Shown: positions 43,223-51,122 of the stretch, piece after piece | Layout of the letters: every line of letters starts with the position of its first letter | Numbering within the stretch: position 1 is the first letter of the stretch | From: Caviibacter sp963550915 | GTDB taxonomy: Bacteria; Fusobacteriota; Fusobacteriia; Fusobacteriales; Leptotrichiaceae | Reading direction: 5' to 3' | Assembly: GCA_963550915.1 (NCBI GenBank) | Contig: CAUVEB010000007.1 | Span: forward strand, 23,795-87,794 | Length of the DNA: 64,000 nucleotides | Translations under genes and position numbers: made by a program | Notes under the pieces: model-generated | Told to the model about the DNA's origin: nothing | The model's input: the letters and a program-made list of their open reading frames with translations, nothing else | Database searches by the model: none

Positions 43223-43690
43223 TTATTCTTTTGTAATGACTCTAACTATAGCTCCAATTATTTCATCATTATATTTACCTGTTCTAAAATTATATATAGT
43301 TTCATCAGGATTTTCACTTTCTTCTATCATCTTTTTAACACTTTCCGGTCTTTCAGATATGATAGTTGTAAGTTTTATACCGTCAACTAGAAAAACTGTT
43401 GGAATTTTACCTTCTGATATCATATTAAGTCTATATTCGTTACCTTTTCTTGGTATATATTCGATATTTATACAATTAGGATTACAACTTCTAATTCTTT
43501 CAAGTACAGCAACAACGGCTCTACAGTCAGGGCAATAAGGTTCACCGAAAACCATTAAATTAATAGTCTTAGAGATTTTTTTAATTTCATCTGTTGTATC
43601 ATAATCAATAACTACTTTAGGTAGTACCTTTTCTTGCTTTTCTGAATATATATCTTCATTAAATTTTAAATAGTCATTATAGTTTGTCAT
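43223..43690 (-). CDS. Thioredoxin-family protein with CPDC motif
   Basis: 155 residues, cytoplasmic. NLMVFGEPYCPDCRAVVAVL carries the redox pair Cys53-Pro-Asp-Cys56. GKIPTVFLVDG is the usual cis-proline loop (IPT). It fits the thioredoxin-like subfamily with a long N-terminal helix (Thioredoxin_9 as I remember it) rather than housekeeping TrxA. The CPDC redox pair suggests reduction of a particular partner or peroxide detoxification. The gene directly abuts tag, with its AAAGGAG site inside the tag 3' end, so the two are co-expressed. Confidence 0.8.
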   Translation of the reverse strand: MTNYNDYLKFNEDIYSEKQEKVLPKVVIDYDTTDEIKKISKTINLMVFGEPYCPDCRAVVAVLERIRSCNPNCINIEYIPRKGNEYRLNMISEGKIPTVFLVDGIKLTTIISERPESVKKMIEESENPDETIYNFRTGKYNDEIIGAIVRVITKE

Positions 43691-44257
43691 TTATTTCTCC
43701 TTTTGTTTATGTTTATATTCACAAGTAATTAAATGATCGTCTATTATCCCAATTGCTTGTAAAAAAGAATATATTATAGTTGTACCAACAAATTTAAACC
43801 CACGAATTTTTAAATCAAGGCTTATTTCATCAGATAATAAATTATGTGTAGGCATTAATTTTGTATCTGTAAGCTTATTATCAATTACTTTATTATCAGT
43901 AAATTTCCATATGTATTCACTAAAAGTTTTAAACTCTTTTTGTGTTTTTATAAATGCTTTAGCGTTTGTAATAAGGGCGTTAATTTTAAGTCTATTTCTA
44001 ATAATACCTTTATTATTTAATAATGAATTAACCTTATTTTCATCATAATTTATGATTTTGTTGTAATCAAAGTTATCAAAAGCAGTTCTAAAATTTTCTC
44101 TTTTATTTAATATAGTATTCCAACTAAGACCAGCTTGAAAACCTTCTAATATTAACATTTCAAAGATATATTTATCATCATGGCTTGGTATACACCACTC
44201 ATTATCATGATATATGATATCTATATCTTTTTTTGCCCAGTCACAACGCTTTTTCAT
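43691..44257 (-). CDS. tag: DNA-3-methyladenine glycosylase I
   Basis: 188 residues. It removes 3-methyladenine from alkylated DNA. RCDWAKKD at the start, YHDNEWCIP, EGFQAGLSWNTIL and GFKFVGTTIIYSFLQAIGI are diagnostic. The four zinc ligands known from the E. coli enzyme are visible at near-identical numbering: Cys5, His17, His175 and Cys179. No frameshift or truncation. It is the first gene of a pair with the thioredoxin-like protein, suggesting a small stress-repair unit; ATG 44257 has GTGGAG upstream. Confidence 0.95.
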   Translation of the reverse strand: MKKRCDWAKKDIDIIYHDNEWCIPSHDDKYIFEMLILEGFQAGLSWNTILNKRENFRTAFDNFDYNKIINYDENKVNSLLNNKGIIRNRLKINALITNAKAFIKTQKEFKTFSEYIWKFTDNKVIDNKLTDTKLMPTHNLLSDEISLDLKIRGFKFVGTTIIYSFLQAIGIIDDHLITCEYKHKQKEK

Positions 44258-44279
44258 ATTTACTCCACTTTATTTTTAA

Positions 44280-44315
44280 AAACACTACAAACAATAAATA
44301 GTATTTGTAGTGTTT
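44280..44315 (-). terminator. Intrinsic terminator of SPFH gene
   Basis: AAACACTACAAA (44280-44291) pairs perfectly with TTTGTAGTGTTT (44304-44315) around a 12-base loop. T-rich exit on the minus strand. Confidence 0.82.
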
Positions 44316-44320
44316 AGAAA

Positions 44321-45208
44321 TTATAATTCTTTTATATTTGTTATAATACTTGCAAGTGATTGTAATTCACTAGGTATAATTATTTTTGTTGCGTTACCAT
44401 TTGCAACATCAACAAAAGATTTTAAAGCTTGTAATTTTAATATCTTATCTTCAGGTACATTTTCATTAAGTAGTTTAATACCGTCTGATTCAGCTTTTTT
44501 AAGTTCTAATATAGCTCTAGCTTGACCTTCAGCCTCTTTAATTCTAACTTCTTTTTCAGCTTCAGCTTTTAAAATAGCAGCTTTTTTCTCATCTTCAGCT
44601 ATAAGTATAGCAGCTTCTTTTGTTGCTTGAGCTTCAAGAACTGTTGCTCTTTTAACTCTTTCTGCTTTCATTTCTTTTTCCATAGCTTCTCTTATTTCTT
44701 CTGGTGGTAATATACTCTTTAATTCAACACGGTTTACTTTAATACCCCAAGGGTCTGTTGCGTCATCAAGTTCTGTTCTCATTTTTGAGTTTATTGTATC
44801 TCTTGATGTAAGTGTTTGGTCAACAGTTAAATCTCCAATTATATTTCTTAGAGTTGTAGCTGTTAAGTTTTCAATAGCTAGTATTGGATTTTCAACACCA
44901 TAAGTGAAAAGCTTAGGAGCTGTAATTTGAAAATATACTACAGTATCTATAAGCATAGTCGCATTATCTTTTGTAATAACAGGTTGAGGTGCGAAGTCTT
45001 TTACAGTTTCTTTTAAGCTTACTTGTTTAATAACTTGATCTAAAAATGGATTTATAATATGAAATCCTGCATTTAGTTGAGTATGATATTTTCCTAATCT
45101 TTGAACAATATATACCTTTGATTCAGGTACAATTTTAATCCCACTTACAATTAATGATACTAAAACTCCTAATAGTATAAAAATAATTCCATATTGCATA
45201 TTATTCAC
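44321..45208 (-). CDS. SPFH/Band 7 membrane protein (QmcA/stomatin-like)
   Basis: 295 residues. One N-terminal membrane helix (about 5-25) is followed by the SPFH domain (VQRLGKYHTQLNAGFHIINPF, DTVVYFQITAP, RNIIGDLTVDQTLTSRD, WGIKVNRVELKSILPP) and an alanine/glutamate/lysine-rich coiled coil (about 180-245). These proteins form large membrane rings or microdomains that influence protease and lipid organisation. It overlaps the NfeD-like gene by eight bases, the classical SPFH-NfeD pairing. Confidence 0.93.
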   Translation of the reverse strand: MNNMQYGIIFILLGVLVSLIVSGIKIVPESKVYIVQRLGKYHTQLNAGFHIINPFLDQVIKQVSLKETVKDFAPQPVITKDNATMLIDTVVYFQITAPKLFTYGVENPILAIENLTATTLRNIIGDLTVDQTLTSRDTINSKMRTELDDATDPWGIKVNRVELKSILPPEEIREAMEKEMKAERVKRATVLEAQATKEAAILIAEDEKKAAILKAEAEKEVRIKEAEGQARAILELKKAESDGIKLLNENVPEDKILKLQALKSFVDVANGNATKIIIPSELQSLASIITNIKEL

Positions 45209-45623
45209 TTACCCTTTCTATATTAGCTTTATTTCCGTTAAAGCTTACAATTTTTACTATATCTCCTTTAATAAATGTATCAGATGATAAAGCAGACCAT
45301 AAAACTCCTTTATATCTTATTGTATATTCTTTAATTTCACTATCTACATCTATTACATCTATAATGTGTATATTTACTGTTTGATCTATATTCTCTTTTT
45401 TTATATTATTTATCTTTCTCATAACAAAAGGTCTAGTACCAAACATAAATATAAGTGAAAGAATTAAAAATATTATAGTTTCCCATACTGAATTTTTAAT
45501 CACAAATGATAAAAATAGTAGTATGAAAGAAGCTAATGCCATCCAAATTGAGATTAAACCTGGAATAATTACTTCTATTATAAGGAATATTCCTGCAGCT
45601 ACTCCCCAAAAAAGTGCATTCAT
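45201..45623 (-). CDS. NfeD-family membrane protein
   Basis: 140 residues. Three or four hydrophobic helices (ALFWGVAAGIFLIIEVIIPG through about 90) precede a C-terminal OB-fold domain (YTIRYKGVLWSALSSDTFIK, GDIVKIVSFNGNKANIERV). This is the short NfeD form, without the protease domain. It is the partner of the SPFH protein encoded directly downstream. An AGGAGG site precedes the ATG, 12 bases after the valS stop, so valS, NfeD and SPFH form one transcript. Confidence 0.9.
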   Translation of the reverse strand: MNALFWGVAAGIFLIIEVIIPGLISIWMALASFILLFLSFVIKNSVWETIIFLILSLIFMFGTRPFVMRKINNIKKENIDQTVNIHIIDVIDVDSEIKEYTIRYKGVLWSALSSDTFIKGDIVKIVSFNGNKANIERVSE

Positions 45624-45635
45624 AAAAACCTCCTA

Positions 45636-48269
45636 TTAACCTAGATATAATTTTAGAGTATTTTCAAGCTTACTTAGTTTTGAACTTAACTCTTCTTTTA
45701 TTGCGTTTTCTTTTTCAATAACATTTTTAGGTGCTTTTGATATAAAAGCTTCATTTTGTAATTTTGATAGTACACGATTTAACTCATTTTGTACTTTTTC
45801 AATTTCTTTATTTAATTTAGCTATTTCTTTTTCTTTGTCAATTAAATCTGCAAGAGGTACGTAGATTTCAGTATCACCACAAACCCTAAATCCTACTAAG
45901 CTTGGAACTTCTTTAGTTTCTGTTTTTTCAATGTTAGCAAGCTTACTTAAAATTTTTGGATTGTTTATTAAAATACTTTCTTCTTCTTTATTATTTGTCT
46001 TATAAATTATATTAATCTTCTTAGAAGGAGAAACACCAGCTTCAGCTCTAATGTTACGAACACTTGATATTACATTTTGTAAAAATTCAAATTGTTTTTC
46101 TACATTTTTATCAACAAGAGTTTTATCAAGAGTTGGATAAGCTTCAAGCATTATTGTATCACCAGACAGTTTAATGTTTTGCCATATTTCTTCTGTAATA
46201 AACGGCATAAATGGATGAAGTAATTTAAGTGCATTATCAAGTACGTGTCTTAATACCCACTGTGCTGTTATCTTATCTGTTTCATCACTTGAGTTATATA
46301 TTCTAGTTTTTGCTATTTCAACATACCAATCACAGAAATCACCTTTGAAAAATTCATAAGCAAGCTTACAACTTTGATCTATATTATATTCTTCCATGTT
46401 TTTGTTTATAAGACCAGCTGTTGTATTTAGTCTTGATATTATATAAGAGTCTTCAAGTTTAAAATCTAGATCCATAATACTTACATTAGGATTAAAATCT
46501 TGTAGATTTGATATAACAAATTTTGAAGCATTCCATACTTTGTTAGCAAAATTAGCTCCCATATCTACTAAAGCATCATTAAATTTAAGATCTTGTCCTT
46601 GTGTAATATTAAATAATAAGCTAAATCTTAATGCATCTGCTCCTTTATTTTCAATAATATCCAGTGGATCTGGTGAATTACCAAGTGATTTACTCATTTT
46701 TCTTCCAAGTTCATCACGTATTATACCTGTAAAGTATACGTAATTAAATGGTATCTTATCTGTAAGATAAAGACTCATCATTATCATACGTGCAACCCAG
46801 AAAAATATTATGTCAGCTGCTGTTACAAGTGTATTTGTTGGGAAGAATGTATCTATATCCTTAGTTTTTTCAGGCCAACCAAGAGTTGTGAAAGGCCATA
46901 ATGCAGATGAGAACCAAGTATCTAGTACATCAGTCTCTTGAGTAAGTACTTTATCTTCTCCTGCCATTTTATATGCTTCTTCAATTGATTTTGCAACATA
47001 TACCTTACCATTTTGATCATAATATGCAGGAATTTGATGTCCCCACCATATTTGTCTTGAAATACACCAATCCCTTATATTCTCAAGCCAGTTATAATAT
47101 ATTTTTTCCATTCTTTTTGGTGTGAAAGTAATTTCACCGTCTTTTACAACTTGTATAGCACGAGTTGCAAGAGGTTTCATACGTACAAACCATTGTTTAG
47201 AAACACGTGGTTCTATTATAGTATTACATCTATAGCAGTGTCCTACTGAGTGATTGTGTTTTTCAATCTTAATTAAGATTCCTAGCTCTTCTAAATCCTT
47301 TATAATAACTTTTCTAGCCTCAAATCTATCAAGACCACAGTATTTGCCACCATTTTCATTTATATGTGCATCTTTTGTTAATATATTTATATATTCAAGA
47401 TTACATCTTTTTGCAACCTCAAAATCGTTAGGGTCATGAGATGGAGTCATCTTAACACAACCTGTACCAAATTCCATATCAACATATTCATCAGCAACTA
47501 TTGGTATTTCACGATTAACTAATGGTAAAATCGCAGATTTACCAATTAAATGTTTATAACGTTCATCGTTTGGATTAACTGCAACACCTGTATCACCTAA
47601 CATAGTTTCAGGTCTTGTAGTTGCAACTATTATTTTTTCATCGCTATCTTTTACAGCATATGCTATATGCCAAATAAAGCTATCAGTATCCTCATGATTT
47701 ATTTCATCATCTGCAAGAGCTGTTTTATCTTTAGGACACCAGTTTACTATATATTCTCCTTGATAAATTAAGTCATCATTGTATAGTTTTACAAAAGCTT
47801 CTTTTACAGCTTCAGAAACTTTTTCATCCATGGTGAATTTTTCACGACTCCAGTCAAATGAAGAACCAACTTTTCTAAATTGTTTTGTTATAATATTTCC
47901 GTACTTATTTTTCCATTCCCAAGTTTTATCTATAAACTTATCTTTTCCTATTTCTTCCTTAGATGTTCCCATATCATGGAGCATTCTTTCTACTTTGTTT
48001 TGAGTTGCAATTCCTGCGTGGTCAGTACCTGGAAGCCATAAAGTATTGTATCCGCTCATTCTTTTAAAACGAGTAATTGAATCTTGAATTGCCATATTCA
48101 TAGTATGACCTATATGAAGTATACCTGTAATATTAGGTGGAGGAAGTATCATAGAAAACGCAGGTTTATCACTACTATTATCTGCATTAAAATATCCATT
48201 TTTCTCCCAAGTTTCATACCATTTTGTTTCAAAATTTATAGGTGTATAATTATTATTGATTTCTTTCAT
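45636..48269 (-). CDS. valS: Valyl-tRNA synthetase
   Basis: 877-residue class Ia synthetase. HIGH at 52-55 (ITGILHIGHTMNMAIQD); KMSKS near 525 (GRKMSKSLGNSPDP). The editing domain shows ATTRPETMLGDTGVAV, and the catalytic core WCISRQIWWGHQIPA. LDTWFSSALWPFTTLGWP is the ValRS-specific stretch. The C-terminal coiled coil (about 805-877) contacts the tRNA. It lies 12 bases after a small membrane-protein gene and ahead of NfeD/SPFH. No T-box leader is seen. GAAAGGGA precedes the ATG. Confidence 0.97.
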   Translation of the reverse strand: MKEINNNYTPINFETKWYETWEKNGYFNADNSSDKPAFSMILPPPNITGILHIGHTMNMAIQDSITRFKRMSGYNTLWLPGTDHAGIATQNKVERMLHDMGTSKEEIGKDKFIDKTWEWKNKYGNIITKQFRKVGSSFDWSREKFTMDEKVSEAVKEAFVKLYNDDLIYQGEYIVNWCPKDKTALADDEINHEDTDSFIWHIAYAVKDSDEKIIVATTRPETMLGDTGVAVNPNDERYKHLIGKSAILPLVNREIPIVADEYVDMEFGTGCVKMTPSHDPNDFEVAKRCNLEYINILTKDAHINENGGKYCGLDRFEARKVIIKDLEELGILIKIEKHNHSVGHCYRCNTIIEPRVSKQWFVRMKPLATRAIQVVKDGEITFTPKRMEKIYYNWLENIRDWCISRQIWWGHQIPAYYDQNGKVYVAKSIEEAYKMAGEDKVLTQETDVLDTWFSSALWPFTTLGWPEKTKDIDTFFPTNTLVTAADIIFFWVARMIMMSLYLTDKIPFNYVYFTGIIRDELGRKMSKSLGNSPDPLDIIENKGADALRFSLLFNITQGQDLKFNDALVDMGANFANKVWNASKFVISNLQDFNPNVSIMDLDFKLEDSYIISRLNTTAGLINKNMEEYNIDQSCKLAYEFFKGDFCDWYVEIAKTRIYNSSDETDKITAQWVLRHVLDNALKLLHPFMPFITEEIWQNIKLSGDTIMLEAYPTLDKTLVDKNVEKQFEFLQNVISSVRNIRAEAGVSPSKKINIIYKTNNKEEESILINNPKILSKLANIEKTETKEVPSLVGFRVCGDTEIYVPLADLIDKEKEIAKLNKEIEKVQNELNRVLSKLQNEAFISKAPKNVIEKENAIKEELSSKLSKLENTLKLYLG

Positions 48270-48281
48270 TTTGTCCCTTTC

Positions 48282-48632
48282 TTACCATACATTAAATAAT
48301 TTTAATATATATTTGTATTCTATATAATCGCCTCTAATCCATTTTAATGTATATCTTGCTTGAATTATTATAGAAAATATTAAAATTATAAGCATAACAG
48401 CCATAACCCTATAAGTTATAATTGTATTTGTAATATTTCTAATAAGTCCACTTGCAATAGCATAATAAACTAAAGACATTGTAAATTGTTTATTAAGTAA
48501 TTGACAGACCACAAATCTACTTCTTTTAGAAAAAGATTTTGGTTGAAATGCGTAAATGACGACAGGGGCAAATACGGGCAAAATCCAACATAAAAAAAGT
48601 ATTAAATTAAAGCTTTTGTCATCTTTATTCAT
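48282..48632 (-). CDS. Small multi-spanning membrane protein, unassigned
   Basis: 116 residues with three hydrophobic segments (FNLILFLCWILPVFAPVVIY, MSLVYYAIASGL, VMAVMLIILIFSIII) and a basic loop between (QPKSFSKRSRFVVCQLLNKQ). The pattern is reminiscent of DUF4870-type proteins, but I cannot confirm that. It is the first gene of the valS transcript, using a GGGGG-type site before ATG 48632. Its role is unknown. Confidence 0.6.
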   Translation of the reverse strand: MNKDDKSFNLILFLCWILPVFAPVVIYAFQPKSFSKRSRFVVCQLLNKQFTMSLVYYAIASGLIRNITNTIITYRVMAVMLIILIFSIIIQARYTLKWIRGDYIEYKYILKLFNVW

Positions 48633-48658
48633 AGCTAACCCCCTTTTATTTTAGTAAA

Positions 48659-48687
48659 ATTATACCACTATTATTTTTTTTAATCAA
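48659..48687 (-). promoter_or_regulatory. Strong promoter of valS transcript
   Basis: Minus strand: TTGATT (48687-48682), 17-base spacer, TATAAT (48664-48659) with extended -10 TG. Confidence 0.8.
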
Positions 48688-48760
48688 TTATAAATACGAA
48701 TAAAACAAAGTTTAATGAAATCAAAATTAAATAAAAAAGAATAACATTAAATTAAATATA

Positions 48761-48788
48761 TTGTATTTTATGAAAAAAAAGATATAAT
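48761..48788 (+). promoter_or_regulatory. Promoter of exported nuclease gene
   Basis: TTGTAT (48761-48766), 16-base spacer, TATAAT (48783-48788); the leader carries AGGGAGGAA. Confidence 0.7.
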
Positions 48789-48816
48789 TTAGTATAAAAC
48801 ATAGGGAGGAAATTAA

Positions 48817-50541
48817 ATGAAAAAAACATTAATGCTAATATCAGCTTTATTTTCACTAACAGTTATGGCAACAACTATATCTGAAATTCAAGGAGAAGGA
48901 GCAAAATCTCCACTTGAAAATATGAATGTTAAAAAAGTTAGTGGAATTGTAACTAATGTATTTAGCAACAAATACAATCAAGGTTTCTATATGCAAGACT
49001 TAGGAGATAATAATGATAAAACATCAGATGGTATATGGGTTGAAACTAAACAAGAAGTAAAAGTTGGAGATTTAGTAAGAGTTGACGGTGTTGTAAAGGA
49101 AATACAATTTGGAAAATGGAATCCAGCAAACCCAACAGAAACTAGTATAAATGCATCAAATATATCAGTTATTTCACATAATAATACAGTTAAAGCTATT
49201 GAATTAAAAGAACATGATAATATACCTGATATAGTAAGTTATTATGAAAGTTTAGAAGGTATGCTTGTTAAGGTTACTAAACCTTTAGTTACAGGTATAA
49301 ATTACAAGTATTCTAATGTACATTTAACATATGGAATGGTTACAAATGCTAATAAATATGGTGGTGGAATATATTCATATGAAAATGAACAACCAAATAG
49401 AATTAAATATTTACAAGGTCTAAGTGAAAGAATGGTAGAAGACCAATTAATGGTACATACTTACGATAGAGTAAAAGATTATTTAGTTGGAAATATGAGT
49501 TTTGATTATGATATGTACACAATTCGTGGTCAAAAACTTACAAATGATATGTTTGTAATGGGAAATCATGAACAAGAAAAATTAAGATATAACTGGGATA
49601 AGAATAAATTAAATATTGTTTCATATAATGTTGAAAACTTCCACAGAGAAATAATGCCTGAAAGAGTTGATGAACTAGCAGTTCAAATAACAAAAGTATT
49701 AAAAAATCCTGATATATTATCACTTATAGAAGTAATGGATGATAACGGAGCTAATACAGATTCAAATGAAACAACAGCAGTTCAAAATATAAATGCAGTT
49801 ATAATTGCAGTTAGAAAAGCTGGAGGTCCATTATATGGATATATGACAGTTGATCCTGAACATTTAAAAGACGGTGGAATGCCAAAAGCTAATATAAGAA
49901 ACGTTATCTTATATAGAAAAGATAGATTAAAACCAGTTGCTCTTAATCAAGGAACAGCAAAAGTAGATACAGATGTAATTAAAAAAGCTAATAAAGTAAG
50001 ACTTACATATAATCCTGGAAGAATAGGAAATAATGATGAATTCTTTAAAGAAACTAGAAAACCAGTAATAGCTCATTTAACATTTAAAGGTAAAAATGTA
50101 TTTGTAATAGCAAATCACTTAAAATCAAAAAGAAGTGATGATAAGTTATGGATAAATTCTAATGTTATGAAAAATAGAAGATCTGAAATACATAGAATAC
50201 CACAAGGTGAATTAATAGGTAAATTCATGGATAAGATATTAAGCTATGATAAAGACGCAATAATTTTATCAATGGGAGATATGAATGACTTTGAATTTTC
50301 AAAAACAATGCAAAAAATGTATGGTGAAAATTTCATATCATCAGCTTATTTAGTTCCTGAAAATGAAAGATACTCATATGTTTTCCAAGGAGTTACTCAA
50401 GTATTAGATCATATTGTAGTAAATAAAAAATACACTAAAGGTGCTAAAACTCAATATATACATATGAATGCAGAATTCACAGAAAAACAAGGAAGATTTT
50501 CAGACCACGATCCAGTATTTTTACAAATAAATGTAAGATAA
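48817..50541 (+). CDS. Exported endonuclease/exonuclease/phosphatase-family nuclease
   Basis: 574 residues, secreted (signal peptide about 1-18, ending VMA). An N-terminal OB-like domain (about 35-110, VSGIVTNVFSNKYNQGFYMQD, DLVRVDGVVKEIQF) resembles the YhcR-type module of extracellular nucleases. The C-terminal EEP domain shows NIVSYNVENF, SLIEVMDDNG, VIANHLKSKRS, MGDMNDF, LDHIVV and FSDHDPVF, the full set of metal and catalytic positions of DNase I-like enzymes. It probably degrades extracellular DNA or RNA for nutrient recovery or escape from DNA traps. It is monocistronic. A nucleotidase role is a less likely alternative. Confidence 0.88.
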   Translation: MKKTLMLISALFSLTVMATTISEIQGEGAKSPLENMNVKKVSGIVTNVFSNKYNQGFYMQDLGDNNDKTSDGIWVETKQEVKVGDLVRVDGVVKEIQFGKWNPANPTETSINASNISVISHNNTVKAIELKEHDNIPDIVSYYESLEGMLVKVTKPLVTGINYKYSNVHLTYGMVTNANKYGGGIYSYENEQPNRIKYLQGLSERMVEDQLMVHTYDRVKDYLVGNMSFDYDMYTIRGQKLTNDMFVMGNHEQEKLRYNWDKNKLNIVSYNVENFHREIMPERVDELAVQITKVLKNPDILSLIEVMDDNGANTDSNETTAVQNINAVIIAVRKAGGPLYGYMTVDPEHLKDGGMPKANIRNVILYRKDRLKPVALNQGTAKVDTDVIKKANKVRLTYNPGRIGNNDEFFKETRKPVIAHLTFKGKNVFVIANHLKSKRSDDKLWINSNVMKNRRSEIHRIPQGELIGKFMDKILSYDKDAIILSMGDMNDFEFSKTMQKMYGENFISSAYLVPENERYSYVFQGVTQVLDHIVVNKKYTKGAKTQYIHMNAEFTEKQGRFSDHDPVFLQINVR

Positions 50542-50581
50542 AATGTGTAAGTAAACAAAATAAGTCCTTATATTCAAAGTT

Positions 50582-50610
50582 TTGCATTTTGTAATAAAAT
50601 GTTATATAAT
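50582..50610 (+). promoter_or_regulatory. Promoter of orphan EIIB gene
   Basis: TTGCAT (50582-50587), 17-base spacer, TATAAT (50605-50610). Confidence 0.7.
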
Positions 50611-50662
50611 AACCTATCATATATATAGAAAATAAAAAAATTCTATGTAATTGGGAGGAAAA

Positions 50663-50965
50663 ATGGAAGATAAAAAATTCAATATAGAAAATAATAAGGA
50701 AGAATGTAGTGAATGCAAAACAAAAGAAGCACTACGTGAACAAGCTAAAAATGTACTATGTGCATTAGGTGGTAAAGAAAATATAGTTTACCTTGAATCT
50801 TGTTCAACAAGATTATTATTAAAAGTTGAAAATCCTGATGTTGTTAATGAAGAATTACTAAAAGAAAACGGAGCTCATGGAGTATTAGTAAATGAAACAT
50901 CAGTAAAAGTTGTTTTTGGACCTCAAGTTGTAGGTATCAAAGCAGAACTTGATAAAATCATGTAA
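50663..50965 (+). CDS. Stand-alone PTS EIIB domain (glucose family)
   Basis: 100 residues holding just one EIIB domain: LCALGGKENIVYLESCSTRLLLKVE, where Cys47 is the expected phosphorylated cysteine, then LLKENGAHGVLVNETSVKVVFGPQV. Residues 1-25 are an unusual acidic, cysteine-containing extension (EECSECKTKE). No EIIC or EIIA lies in this window and the gene is monocistronic, so it either completes a PTS encoded elsewhere or acts as a phosphorylation-dependent regulator. The start is ATG 50663 after GGGAGGAA; an in-frame TTG at 50651 would include the ribosome binding site. Confidence 0.85.
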   Translation: MEDKKFNIENNKEECSECKTKEALREQAKNVLCALGGKENIVYLESCSTRLLLKVENPDVVNEELLKENGAHGVLVNETSVKVVFGPQVVGIKAELDKIM

Positions 50966-50971
50966 ATTAAT

Positions 50972-51003
50972 AGGATTATTTGCTATGTCAAATAATCCTT
51001 TTG
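50972..51003 (+). terminator. Intrinsic terminator of EIIB gene
   Basis: AGGATTATTTG (50972-50982) pairs with CAAATAATCCT (50989-50999) around CTATGT; T-run follows. Confidence 0.88.
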
Positions 51004-51034
51004 TATTATCTAAGACTTGTAAATTAATATTCTA

Positions 51035-51064
51035 TTGACAAATATAGCACTTGTAATATATAAT
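51035..51064 (+). promoter_or_regulatory. Strong sigma70 promoter of adhE
   Basis: Consensus TTGACA (51035-51040), 18-base spacer, TATAAT (51059-51064). Transcription should start near 51071, giving a leader of about 50 bases. Confidence 0.85.
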
Positions 51065-51077
51065 GAATTATGTTTGT

Positions 51078-51095
51078 ATGTTAAAAATTTAACAA
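51078..51095 (+). promoter_or_regulatory. Rex-type operator in adhE leader
   Basis: An 18-base inverted repeat with half-sites TGTTAA (51079-51084) and TTAACA (51089-51094). It matches the redox-repressor Rex consensus TTGTTAANNNNTTAACAA at 13 of 14 defined positions; only the first T is A. It lies about 14 bases beyond the -10 box, so bound Rex would block transcription until NADH rises. Confidence 0.75.
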
Positions 51096-51122
51096 AGTAT
51101 ATAACAATTGTAGGAGGAAATA

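Noticed and set aside
48633..48816. T-box or other riboswitch ahead of valS
   Set aside because: No specifier stem, no conserved T-box core and no antiterminator pair are visible; the gap is explained by two divergent promoters.
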